From a bacterium (GTDB taxonomy: Bacteria > UBP15 > UBA6099): 26,183 bases of DNA. Shown piece after piece: positions 5,891 through 13,097 of this stretch (positions are counted from its first letter, which is position 1; each line of letters starts with the position of its first letter). The notes beneath the pieces were generated by a model. That model did not search any database. It had not been told where the DNA came from and saw nothing but the letters and a program-made list of their open reading frames with translations. The translations under genes were made by a program, and so were the position numbers. The stretch spans positions 1 through 26,183 of the forward strand of contig JAKQPS010000132.1 of NCBI GenBank assembly GCA_029564595.1. The letters run 5' to 3'.

Positions 5891-7880
5891 AGGAACCATC
5901 AGGCCGTGCGCTATCTACGTGCGCGTAAGCACGCAGATGCAGGCCGATGTCGGTCTTTCAATCGAGACGCAGATCGACACCCTGAAAAGAGAAGCGGAGC
6001 GCCGCGGCAAGCCGGTCTACGCGATTTACGCCGATGTGAAGTCCGGCGGCTCACTTAAAAGACCGGAATTCTCACGCTTGCTGAAGGATTCACAACTCAA
6101 ACCGCCGCCATTCGACCTCGTTCTCACGTGGTCTGTGTCCCGGTTCGGGCGCAATACAATGGAGTCCTACATCGCAACCGAGAAACTGCGGGATCGCGGC
6201 GTGTCCATCTTCTATTTCAAGGAACCGTTTGATACCGAGGATTCGCTTGGGAAATTGATCATCGAGATTCTCCGTGCGGTCGCCGAATTCTCACGCCTCG
6301 AATATGTGAAGGATGTCGAAAGAAGCAAAACGCACCTTGCGAAGTGTGGCTATTCAACTGGCGGCCCCGCGCCATTTGGCTTTAAGCGCATCGAGGTGAG
6401 TGACAACGGCCACAAGCGAGTGAAATGGGAGCCGGACCCTGTGACCGCACCGCTCGCGCGTCGCGTATTTGAGATGTACGCGGAGGGGAAAGGATTTAAA
6501 CTGATTTGCCAGTGGCTGAACGAGAACAACATATCAACCGTGCGCGGTGGGAAGTGGACGGCGTCATCGTTCTCGCGCATGCTAAGAAACGAAATTTATA
6601 TCGGGCACGTCGTGTACAACAAAGAGGAAAGAAAGGGCGTCAAAGGTGACAACCCGCGAAATCAGAAAGACAAAGATAAATGGATAAGGGTAGAAAACGC
6701 AGTGCCTCCCATTGTTCCAACCGCCGTTTTCGACCGGGTCCAGAAGCGGTTGGTTGAGAAGAGCCGCGCGGCGGCACAAAGCGACAACTCCCAATATCTT
6801 CTCAGCGGATTGATTAAATGCAACGTCTGCGGGCTTGCCTATTTCGGGCGCACGTCGAAAAGAAACGTCGACGGAAAGGTTTACTCGGTTTCTCAGTATA
6901 TCTGTTCAAAGCAGAACCGGTATAACGAGAGGCGGGATAATGTGAATCTGCGCCGCGATTGGTTTGACGAACTTGTCGTCGACCGGCTTTTTACCAAGAT
7001 TCTGTCCGAAACCAACATCAAGGAGAAAATCAGAAATATAAATGAATCTATGGACGGCGCTGTGTCTGAAAGAAAAGCGGCTGTTCGGAAGCTGATTGAG
7101 AATAAGAAACGGATTGAAGAAGGCATGGAGAAATATTACGAGGCTTTTGAGCAGGGGGCGCTGAATCCCGCCGACCTTGAACGGCGCATTAAGGCACAGC
7201 GCGAAAAACTCGAGGAAATCGATGTCGAAATAGTTAACCTGAAGAACGAGATTCTCTTATGCGAGGTGCGTCAGGACAACGGCGCGGAGACACTTCTTGA
7301 CGTAAATATCTCGCGCCTGAAAGAGCTTTTTGATTTGCTACCCATAGAAAAGAAGAAGCAATTCATGAAGGCGTTTATCGCAAAGATCGTGATCGATCCG
7401 GCGTGTTTTGAGATTCATTATTCGCTTCCAACAGGCTTCGAAATAGAGCGGATTATAAAGGAGAATGGTCCGAATGACGGAGGCAACGGCGGGGGAAATA
7501 AAAGGGGCAACGGGGACGGCAAAAACGCGAATTATGCCGGTATTATGAATTACGATTTTTCGACATGTAAGAGCCGGTATGTACATAAAAAAACGGGCGC
7601 ACAACCCGCTTCAGCCGAGCTTTTACCCGCAGTCGGCGCGGAAGACGCGTTACATCCGCAAAACGGCGCTTTCTCAAAAAACCGCGCAAACAGTGGGCTT
7701 ATTTTGATAGAAGGCGGAAACACAAACGAAAAAAGTCACCGACATTTTTATGCCGATGACTTTCACGGAGAGGGTGGGATTCGAACCCACGTTGACGCAA
7801 GCGCCAAATCGGTTTTCGAGACCGACGCCTTCAGCCTCTCGGCCACCTCTCCAGATGGCAAAACTGCCTTATATTTATAG
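5880..7880 (+). CDS. Large serine recombinase (integrase/invertase type)
   Basis: Site-specific recombinase that cuts both DNA strands through a 5'-phosphoserine link. The catalytic domain (about 8-155) has YVRVS with Ser17 as nucleophile and SRFGRN with active-site Arg residues. The 'recombinase' domain begins at GGPAPFGFKR (161-170). A zinc ribbon follows (LIKCNVCG, C314 and C317, then YIC, C342); the usual fourth Cys is missing, with DNVNLRRDWF where it is expected. A coiled coil (about 385-460) and a final KKKQFMKAFI block (to about 525) complete the family. Normal proteins end near here. The remaining 140 codons are Gly/Asn-rich and then run through a terminator and the antisense of the tRNA-Ser gene, so the true C-terminus is probably near 7.5 kb and the natural stop was lost. 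Start: ATG at 5880 after GAAAGGGGG. Confidence 0.92.
   Translation: MKNKGTIRPCAIYVRVSTQMQADVGLSIETQIDTLKREAERRGKPVYAIYADVKSGGSLKRPEFSRLLKDSQLKPPPFDLVLTWSVSRFGRNTMESYIATEKLRDRGVSIFYFKEPFDTEDSLGKLIIEILRAVAEFSRLEYVKDVERSKTHLAKCGYSTGGPAPFGFKRIEVSDNGHKRVKWEPDPVTAPLARRVFEMYAEGKGFKLICQWLNENNISTVRGGKWTASSFSRMLRNEIYIGHVVYNKEERKGVKGDNPRNQKDKDKWIRVENAVPPIVPTAVFDRVQKRLVEKSRAAAQSDNSQYLLSGLIKCNVCGLAYFGRTSKRNVDGKVYSVSQYICSKQNRYNERRDNVNLRRDWFDELVVDRLFTKILSETNIKEKIRNINESMDGAVSERKAAVRKLIENKKRIEEGMEKYYEAFEQGALNPADLERRIKAQREKLEEIDVEIVNLKNEILLCEVRQDNGAETLLDVNISRLKELFDLLPIEKKKQFMKAFIAKIVIDPACFEIHYSLPTGFEIERIIKENGPNDGGNGGGNKRGNGDGKNANYAGIMNYDFSTCKSRYVHKKTGAQPASAELLPAVGAEDALHPQNGAFSKNRANSGLILIEGGNTNEKSHRHFYADDFHGEGGIRTHVDASAKSVFETDAFSLSATSPDGKTALYL
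7729..7760 (-). terminator. Terminator of tRNA-Ser
   Basis: On the minus strand an 11-base stem (GTCATCGGCAT with ATGTCGGTGAC, two G-U pairs) closes over AAAA and is followed by six Ts. It begins six bases beyond the tRNA 3' end. The G-U pairs become C-A mismatches on the plus strand, so it works only for the tRNA direction. Confidence 0.8.
7766..7852 (-). tRNA. tRNA-Ser(CGA)
   Basis: 87 bases folding as a class II tRNA. The acceptor stem is GGAGAGG with CCTCTCC and discriminator G; the D arm is GCCGAGAGGCTGAAGGC. The anticodon stem TCGGT/ACCGA encloses loop CTCGAAA, giving anticodon CGA, which reads UCG. A long variable arm follows, and the T arm contains GGTTCGAATCCC. CCA is not encoded. 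The gene has its own promoter and terminator. The 5' half (7814-7852) is part of an 80-bp repeat also found at 11292, so this gene is one end of an integrated island and is kept whole by it. Confidence 0.96.
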
Positions 7881-7893
7881 CGTTTTCCATTTT
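7814..7893 (+). repeat. attL: 80-bp direct repeat, tRNA side
   Basis: Identical to 11292-11371. It covers the 5' half of tRNA-Ser from the anticodon loop outwards, the leader and the -10 box. Similarity continues for about 19 more bases (through the -35 box) with four differences. Confidence 0.92.
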
Positions 7894-7902
7894 GTCTGTC
7901 AA
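7874..7902 (-). promoter_or_regulatory. Promoter of tRNA-Ser
   Basis: On the minus strand TTGACA, a 17-base spacer, then TATAAA, about 20 bases before the tRNA 5' end. This is near consensus. It lies in the island-derived repeat, and the TGA stop of the integrase remnant falls inside the -35 box. Confidence 0.85.
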
Positions 7903-8213
7903 CGCGACTTTCCATATTTTGACTCACTGAGCGTAGCTATGTCAGTAGGCGCGCAACAATTCTCAAATATTGCGTCAATTGCTTGCTGTGCGCGGGTCGC
8001 CTGATAGACGTCCGAAAGATGCGCGTACCGCTCCGTTGTGCTCTGGTTTCGATGCCCTAGCAACGACGAAACAAGCCTCAAGTCTCGCGCTTCCATGCAG
8101 AGCCATGACGCGAAAGTATGCCTGAGCGTGTGCAGATTCGGCCTCGGCCTTCCAATCGGCCTCAATCCCCGCCCCCACCGTTCGAACAGTATGTCAAATA
8201 GCTGTTGTGGCAA
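7899..8213 (-). pseudogene. Tyrosine recombinase (integrase), C-terminal fragment
   Basis: About 104 codons carry the end of a phage-type integrase: HTLRHTFASWL (the H-x-x-R box), LLGHRNQSTTERYAHLS (the box II His and the catalytic Tyr). The first catalytic Arg and the whole N-terminal and core-binding part are missing, and a stop codon stands four codons upstream of the listed (TTG) start. DNA further upstream shows no integrase in other frames. The fragment lies at the tRNA attachment site, so it is the remains of the enzyme that inserted this island. No activity is expected. Confidence 0.88.
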
Positions 8214-8371
8214 CTGCGATGATGTTTAATGGACAACTCGGTCTTACGGTCTGTTTTCTGCTTGCATTTCGATTGTTGCGAGGTTTTCTGGTAGAATGAT
8301 CGTCAGTAATTGGCATTCATACAATCTGACAGGTGGTAGCGTCCGATTTTCGGAGGCACAGGGTCAGATGA

Positions 8372-8391
8372 ATCAAGTTTCAAGACTTGAT
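8372..8391. promoter_or_regulatory. Inverted repeat upstream of the cargo gene
   Basis: ATCAAGT, six bases, ACTTGAT: a perfect seven-base palindrome arm pair 77 bases before the cargo start. It could be an operator or an RNA hairpin. The 8226-8467 stretch otherwise shows only a possible -10 (TAGAAT near 8290) with no good -35. Confidence 0.3.
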
Positions 8392-8467
8392 ATGGGGAAT
8401 GTCGGGCAACATCAGGGAGATTTACCTCTCACGCGCTGCCATAGCGAAAAAGCGAAAGGCTATCTTC

Positions 8468-10900
8468 ATGGCAAACGAAAATAAATATTCAATGGTTGAC
8501 TATGTAGCGCTTTCGGCGGGCTGCGCTTCCGCGCTGGTCGGGGCGGCAATGTTAGCGCTCGGCTCCAAAAGCTGGATTGCGCCGGATGAAAGCTCTGTCG
8601 CCAGCGTGTTTTGTAACAGGTTTATGTGGGCGGCTATTGTTTCTGGAGTAATAATCGCTGTCGCTTCGGTTGTCGGCATTCTTAAGAAAAAACAACGCAA
8701 CGAACTGATTTCAGAGGCCTCCCCCAAGTGGAGCGCGACAGAACTTTTTATCATATCGTTTCTTATTCTGTTCATCGAACTCGCGTTTATAAGATGGATA
8801 CCTTCATACACAAGGATGTTAAGTTATTTCTCGAACTTTGTCCTGCTCGCCTGTTTTCTAGGAATGGGCGCGGGCTGCTTGCTTGCGCCTCGGAAAACGA
8901 AACTGTTGCCTTTTGCCCCCGCCGTCATTTTCACCCTTGTCGGATTCGTGTTGCTGCTTTTTGTTTTAAATATGGGCAACATCGCCGGAAATGTGATATG
9001 GGGAGAAGCGGCTAAAAAGTCGGAAATCTTTATGGGCAACAATTATTTGACCTACTCGCTTTCCAACATCCCGATTGAACTCACCCTTATCGTGATATTC
9101 GTTTTGACAGCGGGGCTTTTTCTCGGCCTCGGACAAGTCCTCGGTCAGGCGATGGAAACGATGCCTCCGTTAAGAGCTTATTCAGTGAACATAGGCGGCA
9201 GTGTCGTTGGAATTGCGGCAATCACGGGCATTGCTTTTTTTTCGGCTCCCGCGCCGTTGTGGTTTTTTGCGGGATTCATAGGTTTGGGTTGGTTCGTGAT
9301 AAAATCCGCTCCTCGCTCCGCGATCATAAACACGGCGCTTTTGCTCTGCGCTTTTTCGTTTATCGCGCTTTTCTCCATGAAAACAGGAAACTACAAATCG
9401 CTGTGGTCGCCGTATTATAAAATAAGCTACGAAGACAAATGGCCGAATTACCGCGTGTTCTCCACCAACGAGGTCGGACATCAGGTGATATGGCCTGAGA
9501 ACAATCATCGAATTGTTAAAGTCAGCGTCCCGTTTCTCATGTACAAGAACAGTTACGGCTCTCCGCCTGAAGATGTGATGATTATCGGCGCCGGGACCGG
9601 AAACGATGTGAATCTTGCTCTCAAAATCGGGGCAAAACATATAGACGCCGTAGAAATCGACCCAGTGATCCTCAACATGGGCAAGCAGGAAAATCCAATG
9701 AAACCCTATCAGTCTCCCAGAGTTACGCCTCATCTTGTGGACGGGCGCGCTTTCCTTGAGCAGACAACGAAACAATATGACCTGATAGCATTCAGCGTGT
9801 TGGACTCCCTGACGTTGTTCTCGTCTTACTCCAGTCTGCATTTGGAATCATATCTTTTTACCGAAGAGTGCTTCACAAAAATCAAGGAGCGTCTGAAACC
9901 CAACGGCGTTTTCGCGTTCTACAATTTTAATTTCCACAGTTGGCATGTCATCAGGACGCACATGATGATGGAAAAAGTCTTCGGCGCGCCCGTGGCTCTG
10001 ATCACAATTCCCTATCGCGGAGCTATGACCGCGCAAACGGAATCACAATACGGGCTGACAGTTTTTCTCGCCGGAAACATTTCGCCCATTATGGAGAAAC
10101 TCGAAGCAACAGGCGGGTTGTATTTGCTTGACGACAGCGGGCTGAACGCGAACCTGACAATAAACGGATTCGAGACCGAACTTCTGCTGAAGGAGAAACC
10201 GGAGAAAGCATTCGAGCTTGCCCGTCTGACGGCAACAGAGAACGACCCCGACTTCATAATGCCGACTGACGACTGGCCGTTTTATTACAAAAGACACAAG
10301 AGCCTTGCGCCCCACGACTACCGTGGGCTTGCTGTCATTTTATTTTGCTCGCTCGCGTTCATCGGTTTTTCAGCGGGGCGCGAGATGCTAAAATTCAGTC
10401 CTCACTTTTTTTTCCTCGGCGGCGGATTCATGCTTCTGCAAGTTGTAAGCATAACCCGACTTGCGTTGCTTTACGGCACAACATGGATAGTCAACTCAAT
10501 CGTCTTTTTTAGCATACTCACCATGGCGTTTTTCGCCAACTTGCTCGTGATCAAGCTTAAACCCCAGAGAATCGCTCTGACTTACATCCTGTTGCTTGCC
10601 ACAATCGTATTAAGCTGGGCGGCGCCGCTGCAAATGTTCGCTGGCATGGGCGCGGCCGCCAAATTCGCGCTCTCTTCTGTTGTTACTTTCCTTCCCATCG
10701 TTTTCAGCGGAATAATATTTTCAACATCATTCAGCGCCTCCCGATATCCAGCGGCCCACTTCGGCTCTAATCTTCTTGGAATAATAATCGGCGGCATGGC
10801 CGTTTATATGGCTTCGATATTAGGATATCAAGATCTGCTTGTCGTTGTGTTCATAATCTACGCTCTTTCATGGGCTACCGCTCGCTTGAAATCAAGCTGA
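8468..10900 (+). CDS. Membrane-embedded spermidine-synthase-like protein
   Basis: An 810-residue protein in three parts. The N-terminal part (about 10-305) has roughly nine to ten hydrophobic segments. The centre (about 315-500) is a spermidine-synthase/methyltransferase Rossmann fold: IIGAGTGNDVNLAL (nucleotide-binding loop), DAVEIDP (the acidic residue after strand 2), VDGRAFL and LHLESYLFTEE. The C-terminal part (about 640-805) has further membrane segments. Such fused polytopic spermidine-synthase homologues occur in many bacteria; their substrate is generally not known, and true polyamine synthesis should not be assumed. I chose the ATG at 8468 (MANENKYSMVDY), preceded by AAAGG, over an upstream in-frame ATG at 8387. 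It is the only cargo gene of the tRNA-Ser island. Confidence 0.85.
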   Translation: MANENKYSMVDYVALSAGCASALVGAAMLALGSKSWIAPDESSVASVFCNRFMWAAIVSGVIIAVASVVGILKKKQRNELISEASPKWSATELFIISFLILFIELAFIRWIPSYTRMLSYFSNFVLLACFLGMGAGCLLAPRKTKLLPFAPAVIFTLVGFVLLLFVLNMGNIAGNVIWGEAAKKSEIFMGNNYLTYSLSNIPIELTLIVIFVLTAGLFLGLGQVLGQAMETMPPLRAYSVNIGGSVVGIAAITGIAFFSAPAPLWFFAGFIGLGWFVIKSAPRSAIINTALLLCAFSFIALFSMKTGNYKSLWSPYYKISYEDKWPNYRVFSTNEVGHQVIWPENNHRIVKVSVPFLMYKNSYGSPPEDVMIIGAGTGNDVNLALKIGAKHIDAVEIDPVILNMGKQENPMKPYQSPRVTPHLVDGRAFLEQTTKQYDLIAFSVLDSLTLFSSYSSLHLESYLFTEECFTKIKERLKPNGVFAFYNFNFHSWHVIRTHMMMEKVFGAPVALITIPYRGAMTAQTESQYGLTVFLAGNISPIMEKLEATGGLYLLDDSGLNANLTINGFETELLLKEKPEKAFELARLTATENDPDFIMPTDDWPFYYKRHKSLAPHDYRGLAVILFCSLAFIGFSAGREMLKFSPHFFFLGGGFMLLQVVSITRLALLYGTTWIVNSIVFFSILTMAFFANLLVIKLKPQRIALTYILLLATIVLSWAAPLQMFAGMGAAAKFALSSVVTFLPIVFSGIIFSTSFSASRYPAAHFGSNLLGIIIGGMAVYMASILGYQDLLVVVFIIYALSWATARLKSS

Positions 10901-11291
10901 ATCCGCGATTAGATGTTTCTACCCACTTTCAAGCGTGCCCTGCAATGCTTTTTCCTTTTTATGGTAATTTAAGTCATTCAGAAGCCAATAGACTCATTTA
11001 CACGCTCAAACCAAACATCTAAACACCATGAGCGCGCTAATAGGCTTTTTAACAGACATTGAACCCCTCGCGCGGGCCGCAATTCCCGACCGGGACTCAT
11101 AAACAGCACCCCGCCTAACAGTCATAAATTGCCAAACGACATCCGGCAAAGATGTGCGGCAGCTATGTTAGTAAGACGCATAATACCCCGTAAAAACAAG
11201 TAAACGCAAGCAAACGCAGCATCAACAAAAAACCGCATTGATACTAAAATAAACGTTTGATAAAAGGTTTTTTAGAAATCTTAAGATGGCC
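10901..11291. other. Non-coding end of the island
   Basis: There is no credible gene in 390 bases. It holds a perfect 10-bp inverted repeat (TTAGATGTTT at 10909-10918 and its complement at 11013-11022) and a tandem pair AAGTAAACGC/AAGCAAACGC (11198-11217). Short repeats next to an attachment site could be integrase arm-binding sites. The orphan tRNA promoter just to the right would transcribe into this stretch. Confidence 0.5.
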
Positions 11292-11330
11292 TTTCGAGAC
11301 CGACGCCTTCAGCCTCTCGGCCACCTCTCC
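11292..11330 (-). pseudogene. tRNA-Ser 5' half
   Basis: 39 bases equal to the 5' half of the tRNA-Ser gene, from the acceptor 5' strand through the D arm to the anticodon loop. The 3' half is absent; the following bases do not continue a tRNA. Confidence 0.88.
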
Positions 11331-11371
11331 AGATGGCAAAACTGCCTTATATTTATAGCGTTTTCCATTTT
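11292..11371 (+). repeat. attR: 80-bp direct repeat, far side
   Basis: Identical to 7814-7893. Because the integrase remnant lies by the tRNA, this copy is probably the original host 5' half of the tRNA gene and the one at 7814 the element's replacement. Confidence 0.92.
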
Positions 11372-11380
11372 ACGTGTCAA
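11352..11380 (-). promoter_or_regulatory. Orphan tRNA promoter at the island border
   Basis: TTGACA, 17 bases, TATAAA on the minus strand. The boxes and spacing are the same as at the intact tRNA, although three spacer bases differ. It should make an RNA starting with the tRNA leader and 5' half and continuing into the island's non-coding end. Confidence 0.75.
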
Positions 11381-11444
11381 CGCGGCTTTTGATTTCGGGT
11401 TCATCCTCTTTGGCAATTTGCAGGCTTTATGCTTTCTTGCTCTC

Positions 11445-12737
11445 TTACGCCTTCGCTTTTACGTTCCATTGGGACAGCATCAGGAAGAATGGAACGACGG
11501 CCAACGGAGCGAAAATGTGGAAGAAATATTGTGTTCCGTACACTCCGGCCAGATAACCGAGGAGCGGCGCTTGGATTGCTGCCCCGATCGAACCGCAGCC
11601 GTTGATGAAACCCGCAGCGGTTGCCGCGCCTTTCCGAGAGCCGAAATCCATCGCGGCCGCTCCCGTCATGATAGAGTCCGGCCCGTATATCATGAAGAAA
11701 ATCACTGACGCTCCGAGTATCATCGGAACTATTCCCATTGAGGTTAACTTTGTTTGAAGGACGCAGGCGAGCACTAAGCCCATAAACATAATAGCGCACA
11801 CTGGAGCGCGGCGCGATTGCATCAGCTTGTCCGAAACATACCCCGCGCTTATCGCTCCTAGAAAACCTGCGATTTCAGGGAGATTCGCCATGTATCCGGA
11901 CTTTATCGGGTCATAACCCAGTTGTCGGGTCATGTAAAAAGGCAGCCAGCCCAGCAGCGCGTACCGTATGAACTTCAGGCAGAAATACGATATTCCCATA
12001 AGCCATACCATGTGATGTGAAAGAACTTCTCGAATTACACTGCTGTCCGCCGCTCCGGTTTCGGCTCTTTTATCCGCGGCCGCGCATTCTATCTTTTCAG
12101 CTTCGCGTCCCTTGTCGTCGCCGTACTGCTGTTCGGCGGAAGGCAATCCCAACTGTTCCGGTGTGTCCTTATGGAACAATATGTAAACTATGGCGATAGC
12201 CAGCAGGAGGAATGCGGGGAATGCGAAAGCGGATTTCAGTCCCCACCGGCCAAGGCAGTAAGTGGCAATGAATCCGGCTCCGAAACTCCCTATCTGATAG
12301 CATGTGCTGTAGAAACCCATTATGGTGCCGCGCTCGCGGGTGGCAAACCACTGGGTCATGGATTTTACGCAGTTCGACCATCCGCTTGATTGGACGTAAC
12401 CGTTTATTCCCCACAGCAGAACCAGCATGACAAAAGCGGGCACGAAGCCGAACAACAGGCTCATTGCAGCCGAACTTATCATGCCGATAGACAGCATAAC
12501 CCGCGCGCCAAGCCTGTCTCCCAGCATCCCGTTGAGAAACTGTCCGACCGCGTAGAGAGCCAGATACGCCCCCTCTATCCATCCTAGTTCCGCGACTGTC
12601 AATCCATAGTCGTCTATCAGAGATGTTTTGCACACCGAAAGGTTTTTACGAGTCAGATAAAACCCGGCGTACACTATCCACAGAATGGAAAAGCTGCGAA
12701 TCCTGTAGCCAGCGTACTTAGATTTTATTTTTTCCAT
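11445..12737 (-). CDS. MFS transporter, organophosphate:phosphate antiporter (GlpT/UhpT) type
   Basis: A 430-residue inner-membrane protein with about 12 membrane segments. YAGFYLTRKNLS and GWIEGAYLALYAVGQFLNG in the N-half, LGWLPFYMTRQLGY after the central loop, and YGPDSIMTGAAAMDFGSRKG, then AATAAGFINGCGS in the C-half match the OPA branch, which exchanges sugar phosphates or glycerol phosphate for phosphate. The charged central loop (about 205-240) divides the two six-helix halves. The substrate cannot be told from sequence. I chose the ATG at 12737 (MEKIKSKYAGYRIRSF) over an upstream TTG at 12788. It is a single gene, reading towards the island border. Confidence 0.88.
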   Translation of the reverse strand: MEKIKSKYAGYRIRSFSILWIVYAGFYLTRKNLSVCKTSLIDDYGLTVAELGWIEGAYLALYAVGQFLNGMLGDRLGARVMLSIGMISSAAMSLLFGFVPAFVMLVLLWGINGYVQSSGWSNCVKSMTQWFATRERGTIMGFYSTCYQIGSFGAGFIATYCLGRWGLKSAFAFPAFLLLAIAIVYILFHKDTPEQLGLPSAEQQYGDDKGREAEKIECAAADKRAETGAADSSVIREVLSHHMVWLMGISYFCLKFIRYALLGWLPFYMTRQLGYDPIKSGYMANLPEIAGFLGAISAGYVSDKLMQSRRAPVCAIMFMGLVLACVLQTKLTSMGIVPMILGASVIFFMIYGPDSIMTGAAAMDFGSRKGAATAAGFINGCGSIGAAIQAPLLGYLAGVYGTQYFFHIFAPLAVVPFFLMLSQWNVKAKA

Positions 12738-13097
12738 TACGATTCCGCCAGTCACAAGTTTGACATCCCCGAATTTTATACCAATCAACCTTCAAAAACC
12801 ATTATCAAAAAAAGGTCGCGGCGCTCGGCGGCCCTGCCCTTCTAGATGAACTTATGTTGACACCATGCAGGGGATCAGGTGTGACACTAGGTGTGTTTCA
12901 AATCTAACAACAACCCGCCGTTATTTATGTGAAATGCAAATCCAAAATGTCGGATATCGCCTATATGTGGAACAAATATAAATTTCACCTGTTGATTAAC
13001 AATGTGATGATTATCATGTCTAATACAAAAGGCATTATTTATGGCTTTTATGAGTCGCCTTTGTTTCTGGTCGACAATAAATCGAAGGATTAACAAA
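12738..13097. other. Divergent intergenic region before the efflux operon
   Basis: 360 bases between two divergent genes. It holds a TTGACA (about 12853) without a good -10, the palindrome-like tgatgattatcat near 13005-13017 and a short open frame (listed separately). No convincing promoter pair or riboswitch was seen. Confidence 0.4.
12947..13093 (+). CDS. Possible 48-residue upstream peptide
   Basis: The frame begins MSDIAYMWNKYKFHLL and ends NKSKD, with its stop four bases before the TolC-type start. The ribosome binding site of that gene lies within its last codons, so the two could be coupled. It has no clear ribosome binding site of its own; an internal ATG at 13016 is also possible. 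Not recognised. Confidence 0.25.
   Translation: MSDIAYMWNKYKFHLLINNVMIIMSNTKGIIYGFYESPLFLVDNKSKD

Larger units (their letters stand above)
7814..11291. mobile_element. Tyrosine-integrase genomic island in tRNA-Ser
   Basis: About 3.5 kb between two direct copies of an 80-bp sequence that starts in the anticodon loop of tRNA-Ser. It contains an integrase remnant next to the tRNA, as usual for such islands, one cargo gene (spermidine-synthase-like) and 390 bases of non-coding DNA. The integrase is truncated, so the island is probably fixed unless helped in trans. Confidence 0.85.

Noticed and set aside
7587-7608. Hairpin with T-run on the minus strand as a second terminator
   Set aside because: The stem is only four to five bases and no gene needs it; the tRNA has a much better terminator at 7729-7760.
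7760-7860. C-terminal 'domain' of the serine recombinase containing GEGGIRTH
   Set aside because: This is the antisense translation of tRNA-Ser, a well-known artefact.
12887-13096. 69-codon minus-strand frame before the efflux operon
   Set aside because: No ribosome binding site, no recognisable motif, and it overlaps the start region of the TolC-type gene.
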